Positions 29,993 through 38,409 of a stretch of DNA of 64,000 nucleotides are shown piece after piece. Location of the stretch: the NCBI RefSeq assembly GCF_022662335.1, contig NZ_JAKNQJ010000001.1, positions 372,001 through 436,000 on the forward strand, given 5' to 3'. Positions within the stretch are counted from its first letter, which is position 1. Each line of letters begins with the position of its first letter. The DNA is from Sphingomonas sp. CROZ-RG-20F-R02-07. Its GTDB lineage: Bacteria; Pseudomonadota; Alphaproteobacteria; Sphingomonadales; Sphingomonadaceae. The position numbers were made by a program, and so were the translations under genes. Below the pieces are notes generated by a model that ran no database searches, was not told where the DNA came from, and saw only the letters and a program-made list of their open reading frames with translations.

Positions 29993-30991
29993 ATGGAACT
30001 GCACCGCCACCCAACGGGAGTCGATCTCCGCGCCGAGATCGATCGCCTGCGCCGCGAGCGCAACGCCGTGATCCTGGCGCATTATTACCAGAAGCCCGAA
30101 ATCCAGGACATCGCCGATTTCGTCGGCGACAGCCTCGATCTCAGCCGCAAGGCCGCCGAGACGGATGCCGACGTGATCGCCTTTTGCGGCGTGCGCTTCA
30201 TGGCAGAGACCGCCAAGATCCTGAGCCCGCAGAAGATCGTGGTGCTGCCCGATATGGATGCAGGGTGCAGCCTGGAGGATAGCTGCCCGCCCGAACAATT
30301 CGCCGCCTTCCGCGCGCAGCATCCCGATCACATCGCGCTGACGTACATCAACTGTTCGGCGGAGGTGAAGGGCCTGTCCGACGTGATCGTCACCAGCTCG
30401 TCCGCCGAGAAGATTCTGTCGCTGATCCCGCCCGAACAGAAGATCATCTTCGGCCCCGACCGCAATCTGGGCGGCTATCTCAGCCGCAAGACCGGGCGCG
30501 ACATGCTGCTATGGCCGGGCGTGTGCATCGTGCACGAGGCGTTCAGCGAGACCGAGCTGATGAAGCTGAAGGCGCAGCATCCCGGCGCGCCCGTGGCAGC
30601 GCATCCCGAATGCCCCGCGGTGATCCTCGACCACGCCGATTACGTCGGATCCACGCGCGGCATCCTCGAATTCGCGCAAGGCTTCTCGGGCGACACGCTG
30701 ATCGTCGCGACCGAACCGCACATCATCCACCAGATGGAAAAGGCGCTGCCGGCCAAGCGCTTCATCGGCGCGCCCGGCGCGGACGGCAACTGCAACTGCA
30801 ACATCTGCCCCTATATGGCGCTCAATACGATGGAGAAGCTGTACGTCGCGCTCCGCGATCTGGAGCCGCGGATCGAGATCGAGGAAGGGCTTCGGCTGCG
30901 CGCGAAGAAGAGCCTCGACGCGATGCTCGCCATGGCGAGCGGGTCGGTGGGGATGGGCGACCTCGGCCCCGTGCGCGTGACGGGGGACTAA
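29993..30991 (+). CDS. nadA: Quinolinate synthase
   Basis: A 332-residue NadA, which condenses iminoaspartate and dihydroxyacetone phosphate to quinolinate. AHYYQKPEIQDIADFVGDS is the N-terminal signature. The three 4Fe-4S cysteines lie in YINCSAEVK, WPGVCIVHE and the CNCNICPYM cluster. GGGGAA favours the ATG at 29993; another in-frame ATG at 29987 overlaps the DUF4230 stop. nadC follows 323 bases later after an inverted repeat; nadB, often between them, is not in the window. Confidence 0.96.
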   Translation: MELHRHPTGVDLRAEIDRLRRERNAVILAHYYQKPEIQDIADFVGDSLDLSRKAAETDADVIAFCGVRFMAETAKILSPQKIVVLPDMDAGCSLEDSCPPEQFAAFRAQHPDHIALTYINCSAEVKGLSDVIVTSSSAEKILSLIPPEQKIIFGPDRNLGGYLSRKTGRDMLLWPGVCIVHEAFSETELMKLKAQHPGAPVAAHPECPAVILDHADYVGSTRGILEFAQGFSGDTLIVATEPHIIHQMEKALPAKRFIGAPGADGNCNCNICPYMALNTMEKLYVALRDLEPRIEIEEGLRLRAKKSLDAMLAMASGSVGMGDLGPVRVTGD

Positions 30992-31006
30992 GGGCGCCGA
31001 GAGAGA

Positions 31007-31125
31007 TTCACGCAGAGGCGCGGAGGCGCGGAGAAGAGCATTCGGCCGCGTCACCGGCCTCTCATGAAAAGTGTGAAGGCGCTCCGCGCGGGTTACTTCT
31101 CCGCGCCTCCGCGCCTCCGTGTGAA
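31007..31125. repeat. Inverted repeat between nadA and nadC
   Basis: Two 30-base arms (31007-31036 and 31096-31125) match in inverted orientation at 28 of 30 positions and are separated by 59 bases. Within each arm GGCGCGGA is repeated in tandem. No T-run follows. The rest of the 323-base gap (30992-31314) has no convincing gene; a short in-frame ATG ORF just before nadC has no recognisable features. The element is unlike the CTGAGCTTGTCGAAG repeat elsewhere in the window. Confidence 0.75.
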
Positions 31126-31314
31126 CCCGTTCGTCACGGGCCGGCCAGCCGATGCGACGAACGGTTGGCCGCCACGATCCCGATGCGGCCGGCGGCTCTG
31201 TCCTACACGGGACGCCTCCTGTAGGATCAGAAGCATGACGATGCTCCACATCCCTCTTCATGGCCGCCCCGCCGGGTGCGCGGCGTGGCACCTTCGCCAA
31301 CTTCCGGGCGCACG

Positions 31315-32151
31315 ATGATCCCCGGCTTCGACGTCGCCGCCTTCGTCGCCGCCACGCTGGCCGAGGATCTGGGCGACGCCGGCGACATCACCTCCGCTAC
31401 GGTCATCCCGGCCGATGCGCGCTTCGTCGGCGTGATGGCCAGCCGCGACGCCATCGCCGTCGCCGGCCTCGCGATCGCCGAGGCGTTCTTCCGCGCGCTC
31501 GATCCCCGCGTTCGGATCGAACGGCTGGTGGAGGATGGCGCGCAGGTTCCGGCCGGCACCGCGCTCCTGCGGATGGAGGGGGCGGCGCGTGCGATGCTCA
31601 CCGCCGAACGCTCGGCGCTGAACACCGTTCAGCATCTGTCCGGCATCGCCACGCTGACGCGCAGCTATGTCGACCGGATCATGGGCACGGGCGCCACGCT
31701 GCTCGACACGCGCAAGACGATCCCCGGCCTGCGTCTCCTGGAGAAATACGCCACCCGCATGGGCGGCGCGCAGAACCACCGCATGGGCCTGTGGGACGCG
31801 GCGATGATCAAGGACAATCACGTGGCCGTTGCCGGCGACATCGCCACCGCCGTCCGGCGCGCGCGCGACGGCGGCATCGCGCGGATCATCGTCGAGGTCG
31901 ACCGCGTGGACCAGATCGAACCCGCGCTCGCCGCCGGGGCGACTCACTTGCTGCTCGACAACATGACCCCGCCGGTGCTGCGCGGCGCGGTGACGCTCGT
32001 TGGCGGCCGCGTGCCGACCGAGGCATCGGGCGGAGTCACGCTCGACACGATCCGCGCGATCGCCGAGACGGGCGTCACCTATGTGTCGGTCGGCCGCCTG
32101 ACCCAGTCGGCGCCCGCCGCCGATATCGGGCTGGATTTCGCCACCGCCTGA
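31315..32151 (+). CDS. nadC: Nicotinate-nucleotide pyrophosphorylase (carboxylating)
   Basis: A 278-residue quinolinate phosphoribosyltransferase, which makes nicotinate mononucleotide from quinolinate and PRPP. EDLGDAGDITS is near the N terminus, LDTRKTIPGLR and GGAQNHRMGLWDAAMIKDNH are the active-site segments, and LLDNM and EASGGVTLDTI are conserved. The ATG at MIPGFD gives the normal length. It completes the quinolinate branch started by NadA upstream. Confidence 0.96.
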   Translation: MIPGFDVAAFVAATLAEDLGDAGDITSATVIPADARFVGVMASRDAIAVAGLAIAEAFFRALDPRVRIERLVEDGAQVPAGTALLRMEGAARAMLTAERSALNTVQHLSGIATLTRSYVDRIMGTGATLLDTRKTIPGLRLLEKYATRMGGAQNHRMGLWDAAMIKDNHVAVAGDIATAVRRARDGGIARIIVEVDRVDQIEPALAAGATHLLLDNMTPPVLRGAVTLVGGRVPTEASGGVTLDTIRAIAETGVTYVSVGRLTQSAPAADIGLDFATA

Positions 32152-32178
32152 CCGGCGCCGGCACCAAAGGGGGGAATC

Positions 32179-32637
32179 ATGCGACCACCGTCGATCGTGA
32201 ATTTCGAACGCTGCTATCTCGGATCGTTCGCGATCTGGCTGCTCAACACGCTCGCCTTCTGGCCCGCGCTCACCGCCGCGATGCGCGCGAACCCTGCCGT
32301 CGCGCGCCTGTCGCCTGCGTTCGCGCCGACCGTGCTGGGTATCGGGATCGTGCTGGTTTCGGCGATCACGCTGCTGCTGTGGTATTTCACGGCACGCACC
32401 GGATCTTTGGTGGCCAAGTGGATCGTGACGATCTTCTTCGCGTTCAGCGCGATCCCGGCGTTCTATGGGCTGGCGGTGGCGATGCGCCCGATGACGCCGC
32501 AGGGGATCGGCAACCTCGTCTCGATCGCGCTGAACGCGGTGGCGGTGTGGATGCTGTTCCGTGCCGATGCCCGGCTTTGGTTCGCCGCAAGAAACGCCGA
32601 TGTCCCGGTCGGCCGCAACGAGGAGATGCCGCTATGA
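32179..32637 (+). CDS. Uncharacterised four-helix membrane protein
   Basis: A 152-residue protein with four hydrophobic helices (about residues 12-33, 48-70, 80-100 and 110-127) and a polar C-terminal tail. AAAGGGGGG precedes the ATG. Its stop overlaps the start of the ribonuclease T2 gene (ATGA), so translation of the two is coupled. I do not recognise the family; a link to RNase T2 export or protection is only suggested by position. Confidence 0.65.
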   Translation: MRPPSIVNFERCYLGSFAIWLLNTLAFWPALTAAMRANPAVARLSPAFAPTVLGIGIVLVSAITLLLWYFTARTGSLVAKWIVTIFFAFSAIPAFYGLAVAMRPMTPQGIGNLVSIALNAVAVWMLFRADARLWFAARNADVPVGRNEEMPL

Positions 32638-33377
32638 TTCGTTTGTCGCTCACTGCCATCGGTCTGTTGGCGGCCGGATCCGTCCAGGCGCAGGCGCTGC
32701 GTTGCACCCCGCCCTCCGGGCCGCAGCCCGTCCATGCCGAAACGCCGAGCGCGGACCAGCCGCGCCGCGTGCTGCCGATCGGCAGCTACACGCTCGCGAT
32801 CACCTGGGTGCCCGAATATTGCCATGGCAGCGCGAACAAGCCCGCCGCCGCTTTCGAATGCGCAAGCAGCGCGCGGTTCGGCTTTTCGCTTCACGGTCTG
32901 TGGCCCGATGGCGTTGGCAAGGAATGGCCGCAATATTGCCGCGACACCGGCCTGCTGCCGCAGGCCGTCATCAAGGGCGCGATGTGCGCGACGCCCTCCG
33001 GCCAGTTGCTCCAGCACGAATGGGCCAAGCACGGCACCTGCATGGCCGACCTTCAGCCCTCCGCCTATTTCGGCCGTTCGACTGGACTGTACGCGAAGCT
33101 CCGTTACCCCGACATGGCCGCGCTTTCACGGCGTCCTGCGCTGAACGCCGGTATGCTGGCCGACGCCTTTGCCGCGGCCAATCCCGGCATGACCGCCGAC
33201 ATGATCCGCGTGACCGCCAATCCCCGCGGCTGGCTGGACGAGCTTTGGATCTGCCTCGACAAGCGCTTCATCTATACGCGCTGCCCCGCGCACTCGGGCG
33301 GGATCGATCGGCAGGCGTCATTGAAGATCTGGCGCGGCGGGCGCGGTCAGCCGTCGAGCGTGACCGACGCGGGATAA
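32634..33377 (+). CDS. Ribonuclease T2 family protein, exported
   Basis: A 247-residue protein with an N-terminal signal peptide (about residues 1-19, ending SVQAQA). Both RNase T2 active-site blocks are visible: FSLHGLWPDG (first catalytic histidine, tryptophan) and LQHEWAKHGTC (glutamate, lysine, second histidine). Several cysteine pairs suit periplasmic disulfides. It should degrade RNA in the periplasm by transesterification. It is coupled to the membrane protein gene before it, and its last 31 bases overlap the convergent DUF4112 gene. Confidence 0.92.
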   Translation: MIRLSLTAIGLLAAGSVQAQALRCTPPSGPQPVHAETPSADQPRRVLPIGSYTLAITWVPEYCHGSANKPAAAFECASSARFGFSLHGLWPDGVGKEWPQYCRDTGLLPQAVIKGAMCATPSGQLLQHEWAKHGTCMADLQPSAYFGRSTGLYAKLRYPDMAALSRRPALNAGMLADAFAAANPGMTADMIRVTANPRGWLDELWICLDKRFIYTRCPAHSGGIDRQASLKIWRGGRGQPSSVTDAG

Positions 33378-33754
33378 TGCCGGTCGAGATGGCGCTTGAT
33401 GATCCGCAGGTTGCGCGTGTTCGACCGGAAGAAGAAATCCGGGATCGCGCCCACCCAGGGGATCATCCCCAGCGCCCAGTCGACCCCCACATTGCCGAAC
33501 ATGCGCGCGATCTGTGTCTTCGACATGCCGATGTTGCGCGCTTCCCACACCATCCATGCGCCCACTGCGGCGGCGATGCTGCTGCCGGCGAAGGGAAGGA
33601 GATCGAGGATCACGTCGAGCCCGACCCGGCGGTTGATGCCGGGAATGACGAACAGCCCCTCCATCACCTTTTCCACCGCTTCGACGCGGCGGCGGACCGA
33701 GGCGGGATCGCGGCCGATCGGCAGCGGTTCGGCGAAGATGCGGGTGTTGGCCAT
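33347..33754 (-). CDS. DUF4112 domain protein
   Basis: A 135-residue protein matching DUF4112: IPGINRRVGLDVILDLLPFAGSS, a short hydrophobic stretch, and LGMIPWVGAIPDFFFRSNTRN. The two Gly/Pro-rich hydrophobic segments suggest membrane association. Function unknown in the family. The ATG at MANTRI is preferred. It lies five bases downstream of the solute-binding protein gene on the same strand and overlaps the RNase T2 gene tail to tail. Confidence 0.85.
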   Translation of the reverse strand: MANTRIFAEPLPIGRDPASVRRRVEAVEKVMEGLFVIPGINRRVGLDVILDLLPFAGSSIAAAVGAWMVWEARNIGMSKTQIARMFGNVGVDWALGMIPWVGAIPDFFFRSNTRNLRIIKRHLDRHYPASVTLDG

Positions 33755-33759
33755 GACCT

Positions 33760-35187
33760 TCAGTTGGGGGCCGTGCGCAGCCGGTTCAACGGGTGCCACG
33801 CCCGCACATTGGGCTGCCATGCCCCGAGGCGAAGCGCGACCAGCGACCAGCGCAGCGGCCGCGCCAGCGGAATAAATGCCGCATCCTCGGTCAGGGCGAT
33901 GTCAGCCGCGGCGATCCGCTGCGCCCGCTCCCCAGGCGTCGGGGCCTGGCGGGCGGCCTCCAGCGCCTGCTGCGCGGCGTCGCTGCAGACGACGCAAGCC
34001 GTGGCCAGATACCAGCGCGCGCTGTCATAGGGCGCCACCCGGTCGATCAGCCGCAGATCGGCGGGGGCATCCATGCCGACGCGTTCGGGGGCGATGCCGA
34101 TCCCGATCAGCGACGCCGCGATCTGGCCGAACAGCAGCGTCGCCCCGGGGCCATGGGGCAGGGCGATGCGGAGCGTCAGCGGCTTGACCGCCCATGACGC
34201 GACGCGCGCCCTTGCACCGGCGATACGGTCGCCGGCCGCCAGTTGCGTCCAGGCGGGGCTTGTCGGAGGCGCGGCCGAATCGAGCTGTTCGGGCAGCAAC
34301 TGTTCGGTGGGCGCCCACCCGGCGGAAACCGCGCCGAGGATCGCGGTGCGGTCCAGCGCCTGCGCCACCGCGGTGCGGTTCGCCGGATCGCCGAGGAAGC
34401 CGCTGCGATCGATCACCGCCAGGCCGAATATCCCGGCGGCAGGATCGACGCGGACGTTGGCGGCGGCGGTCCCGCTGGCCGCGATCAGTGGCCAATCGGC
34501 GAAGCTGCCGCCGGTCACCAGATCCGAATCATGGTGCGCAAAGCGCGCGATGGCCCGTGCGGCGCGTTCGCCGATCAGCAGCACGTCGTCTTCTGGCGCG
34601 GGTTTGCGATCCTCGTCCGGATCGGCCCGGTCGGGATCGGGCGCCGGCTGCAGCAGCGGTGCGCGCCGGCCGCGCAGGATGCGGAACGGGCCGCTTCCGC
34701 CCGGTGGCCTGATCCGCAGCAATGCCATTTCCGGCTGGGCGAACAGTTTCAGCAAATCGGGGCGGGGCCGTTGCAGGCGGATCTCGATCACCTGCGGGGT
34801 CATGACGACGATGTCGTCGATCGCGGTGAGGAACGGCGCGAGGGGATTGCGCGACTGGGGCGCAATCTGCCGTTTCAGCAGCGTGACGACCTGTTCCGCG
34901 GTTACCGGGGCACCATCGGTCCATTCCAGATCGCGCAGCCGGAAGATGTAGCTCATGCCGTCATCGATCACGGTCCACCGCTCGGCGAGACCGGATTCGA
35001 CCTGGCCGGACGCGTCGAACCGGACCAGACCCTGGGCCACCGCATCGGTCAGGATGCGCGACGATATGTCGGGTTCGCCGCGGCGGGCGTCGGCCAGCAT
35101 CGGTGTCGCGCCGATCGCGCTGACCACGACGGGGCCAGAATCCGGCCGATGATCGCAGCTCGCGGTGACGAGCAGCCCGGCCGACAG
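33760..35187 (-). CDS. Peptide/nickel ABC-type solute-binding protein (family 5), start unclear
   Basis: A ~475-residue protein related to family 5 solute-binding proteins (oligopeptide or nickel type): DAVAQGLVRFDASGQVESGLAERW and YIFRLRDLEWTDGAPVTAEQVV near the N terminus are typical. A lipoprotein-like signal, LSAGLLVTASC, begins immediately after tRNA-Leu with no ATG, GTG or TTG in front of it; a CTG is the only near-start codon. The next GTG is at 35127 and removes the signal. The next upstream in-frame ATG would read through the whole tRNA. No permease genes adjoin it. The gene may be degenerate at its 5' end. Confidence 0.65.
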   Translation of the reverse strand: MSAGLLVTASCDHRPDSGPVVVSAIGATPMLADARRGEPDISSRILTDAVAQGLVRFDASGQVESGLAERWTVIDDGMSYIFRLRDLEWTDGAPVTAEQVVTLLKRQIAPQSRNPLAPFLTAIDDIVVMTPQVIEIRLQRPRPDLLKLFAQPEMALLRIRPPGGSGPFRILRGRRAPLLQPAPDPDRADPDEDRKPAPEDDVLLIGERAARAIARFAHHDSDLVTGGSFADWPLIAASGTAAANVRVDPAAGIFGLAVIDRSGFLGDPANRTAVAQALDRTAILGAVSAGWAPTEQLLPEQLDSAAPPTSPAWTQLAAGDRIAGARARVASWAVKPLTLRIALPHGPGATLLFGQIAASLIGIGIAPERVGMDAPADLRLIDRVAPYDSARWYLATACVVCSDAAQQALEAARQAPTPGERAQRIAAADIALTEDAAFIPLARPLRWSLVALRLGAWQPNVRAWHPLNRLRTAPN

Positions 35188-35189
35188 GA

Positions 35190-35273
35190 TGGTGCGGACG
35201 ACGGGACTCGAACCCGTACTCCGAAGGAAACCGATTTTAAGTCGGCAGCGTCTACCGATTCCGCCACGTCCAC
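35190..35273 (-). tRNA. tRNA-Leu (anticodon TAA)
   Basis: Read on the minus strand it folds with the acceptor stem GTGGACG / CGTCCGC (one U-G pair), a long variable arm as expected for Leu, anticodon loop CTTAAAA with TAA, T-arm GGTTCGAGTCC, discriminator A and encoded CCA. The CCA directly abuts the solute-binding protein reading frame. Confidence 0.95.
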
Positions 35274-35338
35274 GCATCACGGACAGGACAAGCCCACTGA
35301 CAGGCGGGCGTCAAGCGCGCTCCGCCGGATGGACGGGA

Positions 35339-35617
35339 TCAGACGTTCAGGCGGAGGCGCATTTCCTTGCCCGGCTTGAAATAGGGAACGCGCTTGGCGT
35401 CCACCGCCACCATTTCGCCCGTGCGTGGATTGCGGCCGGCGCGTGCATCGCGCTCGCGGGTGGAAAAGGCGCCGAAGCCGCGGAGTTCGACGCGGCCATT
35501 GGCGGCGAGGCGCTTGCAGATCTCGTCGAAGAAGGTGCCGACGATGGCATCGACATCACGCATGGCGAGCTCCGGATTGGTCTCTGCCAGTCTTTGCACA
35601 AGCTCCGAACGAATCAC
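35339..35617 (-). CDS. ihfB: Integration host factor subunit beta
   Basis: A 92-residue DNA-bending protein of the IHF/HU family. [12 protein letters not shown] at the N terminus, [26 protein letters not shown] with the beta-arm, and [13 protein letters not shown] at the end match IhfB. The GTG start is chosen because GGAAGGA lies at good distance and the length fits; a TTG nine bases upstream is in frame. It follows rpsA in the conserved cmk-rpsA-ihfB order and is separated from rpsA by a terminator. Confidence 0.93.
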   Translation of the reverse strand: MIRSELVQRLAETNPELAMRDVDAIVGTFFDEICKRLAANGRVELRGFGAFSTRERDARAGRNPRTGEMVAVDAKRVPYFKPGKEMRLRLNV

Positions 35618-35697
35618 CTTTATCAATCCTTCCAGGCGTTACCGGCTGGATCTATTGATGGAGGTTAGGTGGGGAGGCAATGTCGTGGACGCATAGG

Positions 35698-35740
35698 AAT
35701 AAAAAAAGGGGCCGGCACGCCTTGCGACATGCCAGCCCCC
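35698..35740 (-). terminator. Rho-independent terminator of rpsA
   Basis: On the minus strand a 10-base stem (35730-35739 with 35708-35717, one wobble) with a 12-base loop is followed by seven T. It lies 15 bases after the rpsA stop, so ihfB must have its own promoter or depend on readthrough. Confidence 0.9.
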
Positions 35741-35754
35741 TGATTTGCGGCAGT

Positions 35755-37473
35755 TCAGCCCTTCGACTGTTCGCCGCGCGCCTTCAGGGCCTCGCCCAGG
35801 ATGTTGCCCAGCGTCGCGCCCGAATCGGACGAACCATATTGCGCAACCGCCTGCTTCTCTTCGGAGATCTGCATCGCCTTGATCGAGAAGGTGGGCTTCT
35901 TCGAACGGTCGAAACCGGTCACCATCGCGTCGAACTTCTGGCCGACCTGGAAGCGCTCGGGGCGCTGCTCGTCGCGATCGCGGCCGAGATCGGTGCGCTT
36001 GATGAAGCCCGCCGCGCCATCGTCGCCTGCCTGGACCTCGAGGCCCGCATCGCGGACTTCGAGCACGGTGACGGTGACGATCGCGTTCTTGCCGAGACGA
36101 TCGCCGGCAGCGGCGATCCCGCCGGCCGCCGGGCCGCCGCGCTCGAGCTGCTTCATGCCGAGCGAGATGCGCTCCTTCTCGGCGTCGATGTCGAGCACCA
36201 CGGCCTGAACCGTCTCACCCTTGCGATGCAGGTTGAGCGCGTCCTCGCCCGAAACGCCCCACGCGATGTCGGACATGTGGACCATGCCGTCGACATCGTT
36301 GTCGAGCCCGATGAACAGGCCGAACTCGGTGGCGTTCTTGACTTCGCCCTCGACGGTCGAGCCGACGGGATGCGCGGTGGCGAAAGCCTCCCAGGGATTG
36401 GCCTGGGCCTGCTTCAGGCCGAGGCTGATGCGGCGCTTGTCCTGATCGACCTCGAGCACCATCACGTCGACCTCCTGCGAGGTGGAGACGATCTTGCCCG
36501 GATGGACGTTCTTCTTGGTCCAGCTCATCTCGCTGACATGGACGAGGCCCTCGATGCCCGGCTCGAGTTCGACGAACGCACCATATTCGGTGATGTTCGT
36601 GACGCGGCCCGAAAGCTTCGCGCCGACCGGGTACTTGACCGAGGCCGCATCCCAGGGATCGCTCTCCAGCTGCTTCATGCCGAGGCTGATGCGCTGCGTG
36701 TCCTTGTTGATGCGGATGATTTGCACCTTCACGGTGTCGCCGATGTTCAGCACTTCCGACGGATGGCCGACGCGCTTGTAGCTGAGATCGGTGACGTGGA
36801 GCAGGCCGTCGATGCCGCCCAGATCCACGAACGCACCGTAATCGGTGATGTTCTTGACCACGCCGTCGATGATCTGGCCCTCGGCCAGGCTCTGGATGAG
36901 GCCCGAACGCTGCTCGGCGCGCGTCTCTTCGAGGACGGCACGGCGGCTGACGACGATGTTGCCGCGCTTGCGGTCCATCTTCAGGATCTGGAAGGGCTGC
37001 GGGATGTCCATCAGCGGGGTCACGTCGCGGACCGGGCGGATGTCGACCTGCGAGCCGGGCAGGAACGCCACAGCGCCATTCAGGTCGACGGTGAAGCCGC
37101 CCTTGACGCGGCCGAAGATCACGCCTTCGACGCGGGTCGTCTTGGAGAATTCGGTTTCCAGCTTGTCCCATGCGGCTTCGCGGCGGGCGCGATCGCGGCT
37201 GAGCATCGCTTCGCCGTGCATGTTCTCGACGCGGTCGACATAGACCTCGACTTCGTCGCCGATCTTCAGCTCGGCCTTCTGGCCCGGCGCGGCGAACTCG
37301 CGCAGCGGCACGCGGCCTTCGCTCTTCAGGCCGACGTCGATGACGGCCATGTCGTTCTCGATGCCGGTCACGGTGCCGTGAACGACGCGTCCCTCGAAGC
37401 TGTCGGCGCCGCCGAACATGTCATCGAGCATCGCGGCGAAATCATCGCGGCTCGGCATTACCTGGGTTGCCAT
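35755..37473 (-). CDS. rpsA: 30S ribosomal protein S1
   Basis: A 572-residue protein made of six S1 RNA-binding domains, visible as repeats of the type GxVxxITxYGAFVxLxxGIEGLVHVSEMSW. S1 binds mRNA and helps bring it to the small ribosomal subunit. The ATG (MATQVMPSRDDF) follows a 306-base leader with hairpin potential, which fits autogenous control known for S1. The gene lies between cmk and ihfB and ends at a strong terminator. Confidence 0.97.
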   Translation of the reverse strand: MATQVMPSRDDFAAMLDDMFGGADSFEGRVVHGTVTGIENDMAVIDVGLKSEGRVPLREFAAPGQKAELKIGDEVEVYVDRVENMHGEAMLSRDRARREAAWDKLETEFSKTTRVEGVIFGRVKGGFTVDLNGAVAFLPGSQVDIRPVRDVTPLMDIPQPFQILKMDRKRGNIVVSRRAVLEETRAEQRSGLIQSLAEGQIIDGVVKNITDYGAFVDLGGIDGLLHVTDLSYKRVGHPSEVLNIGDTVKVQIIRINKDTQRISLGMKQLESDPWDAASVKYPVGAKLSGRVTNITEYGAFVELEPGIEGLVHVSEMSWTKKNVHPGKIVSTSQEVDVMVLEVDQDKRRISLGLKQAQANPWEAFATAHPVGSTVEGEVKNATEFGLFIGLDNDVDGMVHMSDIAWGVSGEDALNLHRKGETVQAVVLDIDAEKERISLGMKQLERGGPAAGGIAAAGDRLGKNAIVTVTVLEVRDAGLEVQAGDDGAAGFIKRTDLGRDRDEQRPERFQVGQKFDAMVTGFDRSKKPTFSIKAMQISEEKQAVAQYGSSDSGATLGNILGEALKARGEQSKG

Positions 37474-37779
37474 AAGTGCAAGCGTTCCTAGTGGTTTTCC
37501 GGCCAACCGGTTGTCTCCGGTGGTCTTGGCCTTCGCATTGCCGCAGCGACCGGATGCCGGCACGGCATCCGTCGGGACGGGTTCGCGGAGGATCTCGACG
37601 CATCATGCGAAAAGGGCGCGCGAGACGAGCTCCGCACCGACCTCCGCGAGCATCGGCTCGCCGGACGGGCGGGCCATAGCCGATGACGGGGGTTTCGGCA
37701 AGATGCCCGGGCGGCCGATACGTCGGCGAAGTTGAGCCACGGATCGGCGGTGCAGGCAGCCCGCGAGGCCCCCGCGCCG
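37474..37779 (-). promoter_or_regulatory. rpsA leader region with hairpins
   Basis: The 306 bases between cmk and rpsA hold no gene on either strand. A perfect nine-base inverted repeat with a three-base loop (CGGATGCCG / CGGCATCCG, 37551-37571) lies about 80 bases before rpsA, and ACCGG / CCGGT pairings lie nearer the start. No strong promoter hexamers are evident. A role in S1 autoregulation is an inference from position. Confidence 0.4.
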
Positions 37780-38409
37780 CTACGCTTTCGCGGCCGCCTG
37801 CGCGTCCACCAGCGCAATCGCCTTCAGCACGCTCATCTCGATCGACAGGAAGCTGGTATCGAGCAACGCCGCGTCCTTCGCCATCACCAGCGGCGCCGCC
37901 GAGCGGCTGCTGTCGCGCTCGTCGCGCGCGCGGATGTCGGCGAGCACGGTGTCGAAGCTCGTCTTGTCGCCGCGCGCCTGAAGCTCGGTGTGGCGGCGGC
38001 GCGCGCGGATCTGCGGCGTGGCCTTCACGAACAGCTTGGCGTCCGCATCGGGCGCGATCACCGTGCCGATGTCGCGCCCGTCGAGGATCGCGCCGCCCGC
38101 CTGGTTCGCGAACCGCTTCTGGCGCTGGAGCAGGGCGGCGCGGACCAGCGGGTGTGCGGACACGATGGAGGCGCGCTGCCCCACCGCGTCGTCGCGCAGC
38201 GCCGGATCGTCGAGCAACGAATCGTCGAAGCCGCAGGCCGCCACCGCATCCGCCTCGTTCGCCGGATCCAGCTCCATCCGCTCGACCATGCACGCGACCG
38301 CGCGGTAGAGCAGCCCGGTGTCGAGATGCGGCAGCCGGTAATGCCGCGCCAGCGCCTTGGCGATCGTGCCCTTGCCCGATGCGGCCGGCCCATCGACCGC
38401 GATCAGCAT
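37780..38409 (-). CDS. cmk: Cytidylate kinase
   Basis: A 209-residue P-loop kinase ([18 protein letters not shown] at the N terminus) that phosphorylates CMP and d[14 protein letters not shown] and [20 protein letters not shown] are diagnostic of Cmk. The start overlaps the aroA stop by seven bases, so translation is coupled. It belongs to the conserved aroA-cmk-rpsA set. Confidence 0.96.
   Translation of the reverse strand: MLIAVDGPAASGKGTIAKALARHYRLPHLDTGLLYRAVACMVERMELDPANEADAVAACGFDDSLLDDPALRDDAVGQRASIVSAHPLVRAALLQRQKRFANQAGGAILDGRDIGTVIAPDADAKLFVKATPQIRARRRHTELQARGDKTSFDTVLADIRARDERDSSRSAAPLVMAKDAALLDTSFLSIEMSVLKAIALVDAQAAAKA

Noticed and set aside
31234-31317. Short ATG ORF just before nadC
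   Set aside because: About 27 residues with no hydrophobic or motif structure; the nadC ATG nearly coincides with its stop but nothing else supports it.
35680-37491. A 600-codon plus-strand frame opposite rpsA
   Set aside because: Its His/Asp/Leu-rich composition is the mirror of the S1 coding strand. rpsA has all six S1 domains in the other direction.
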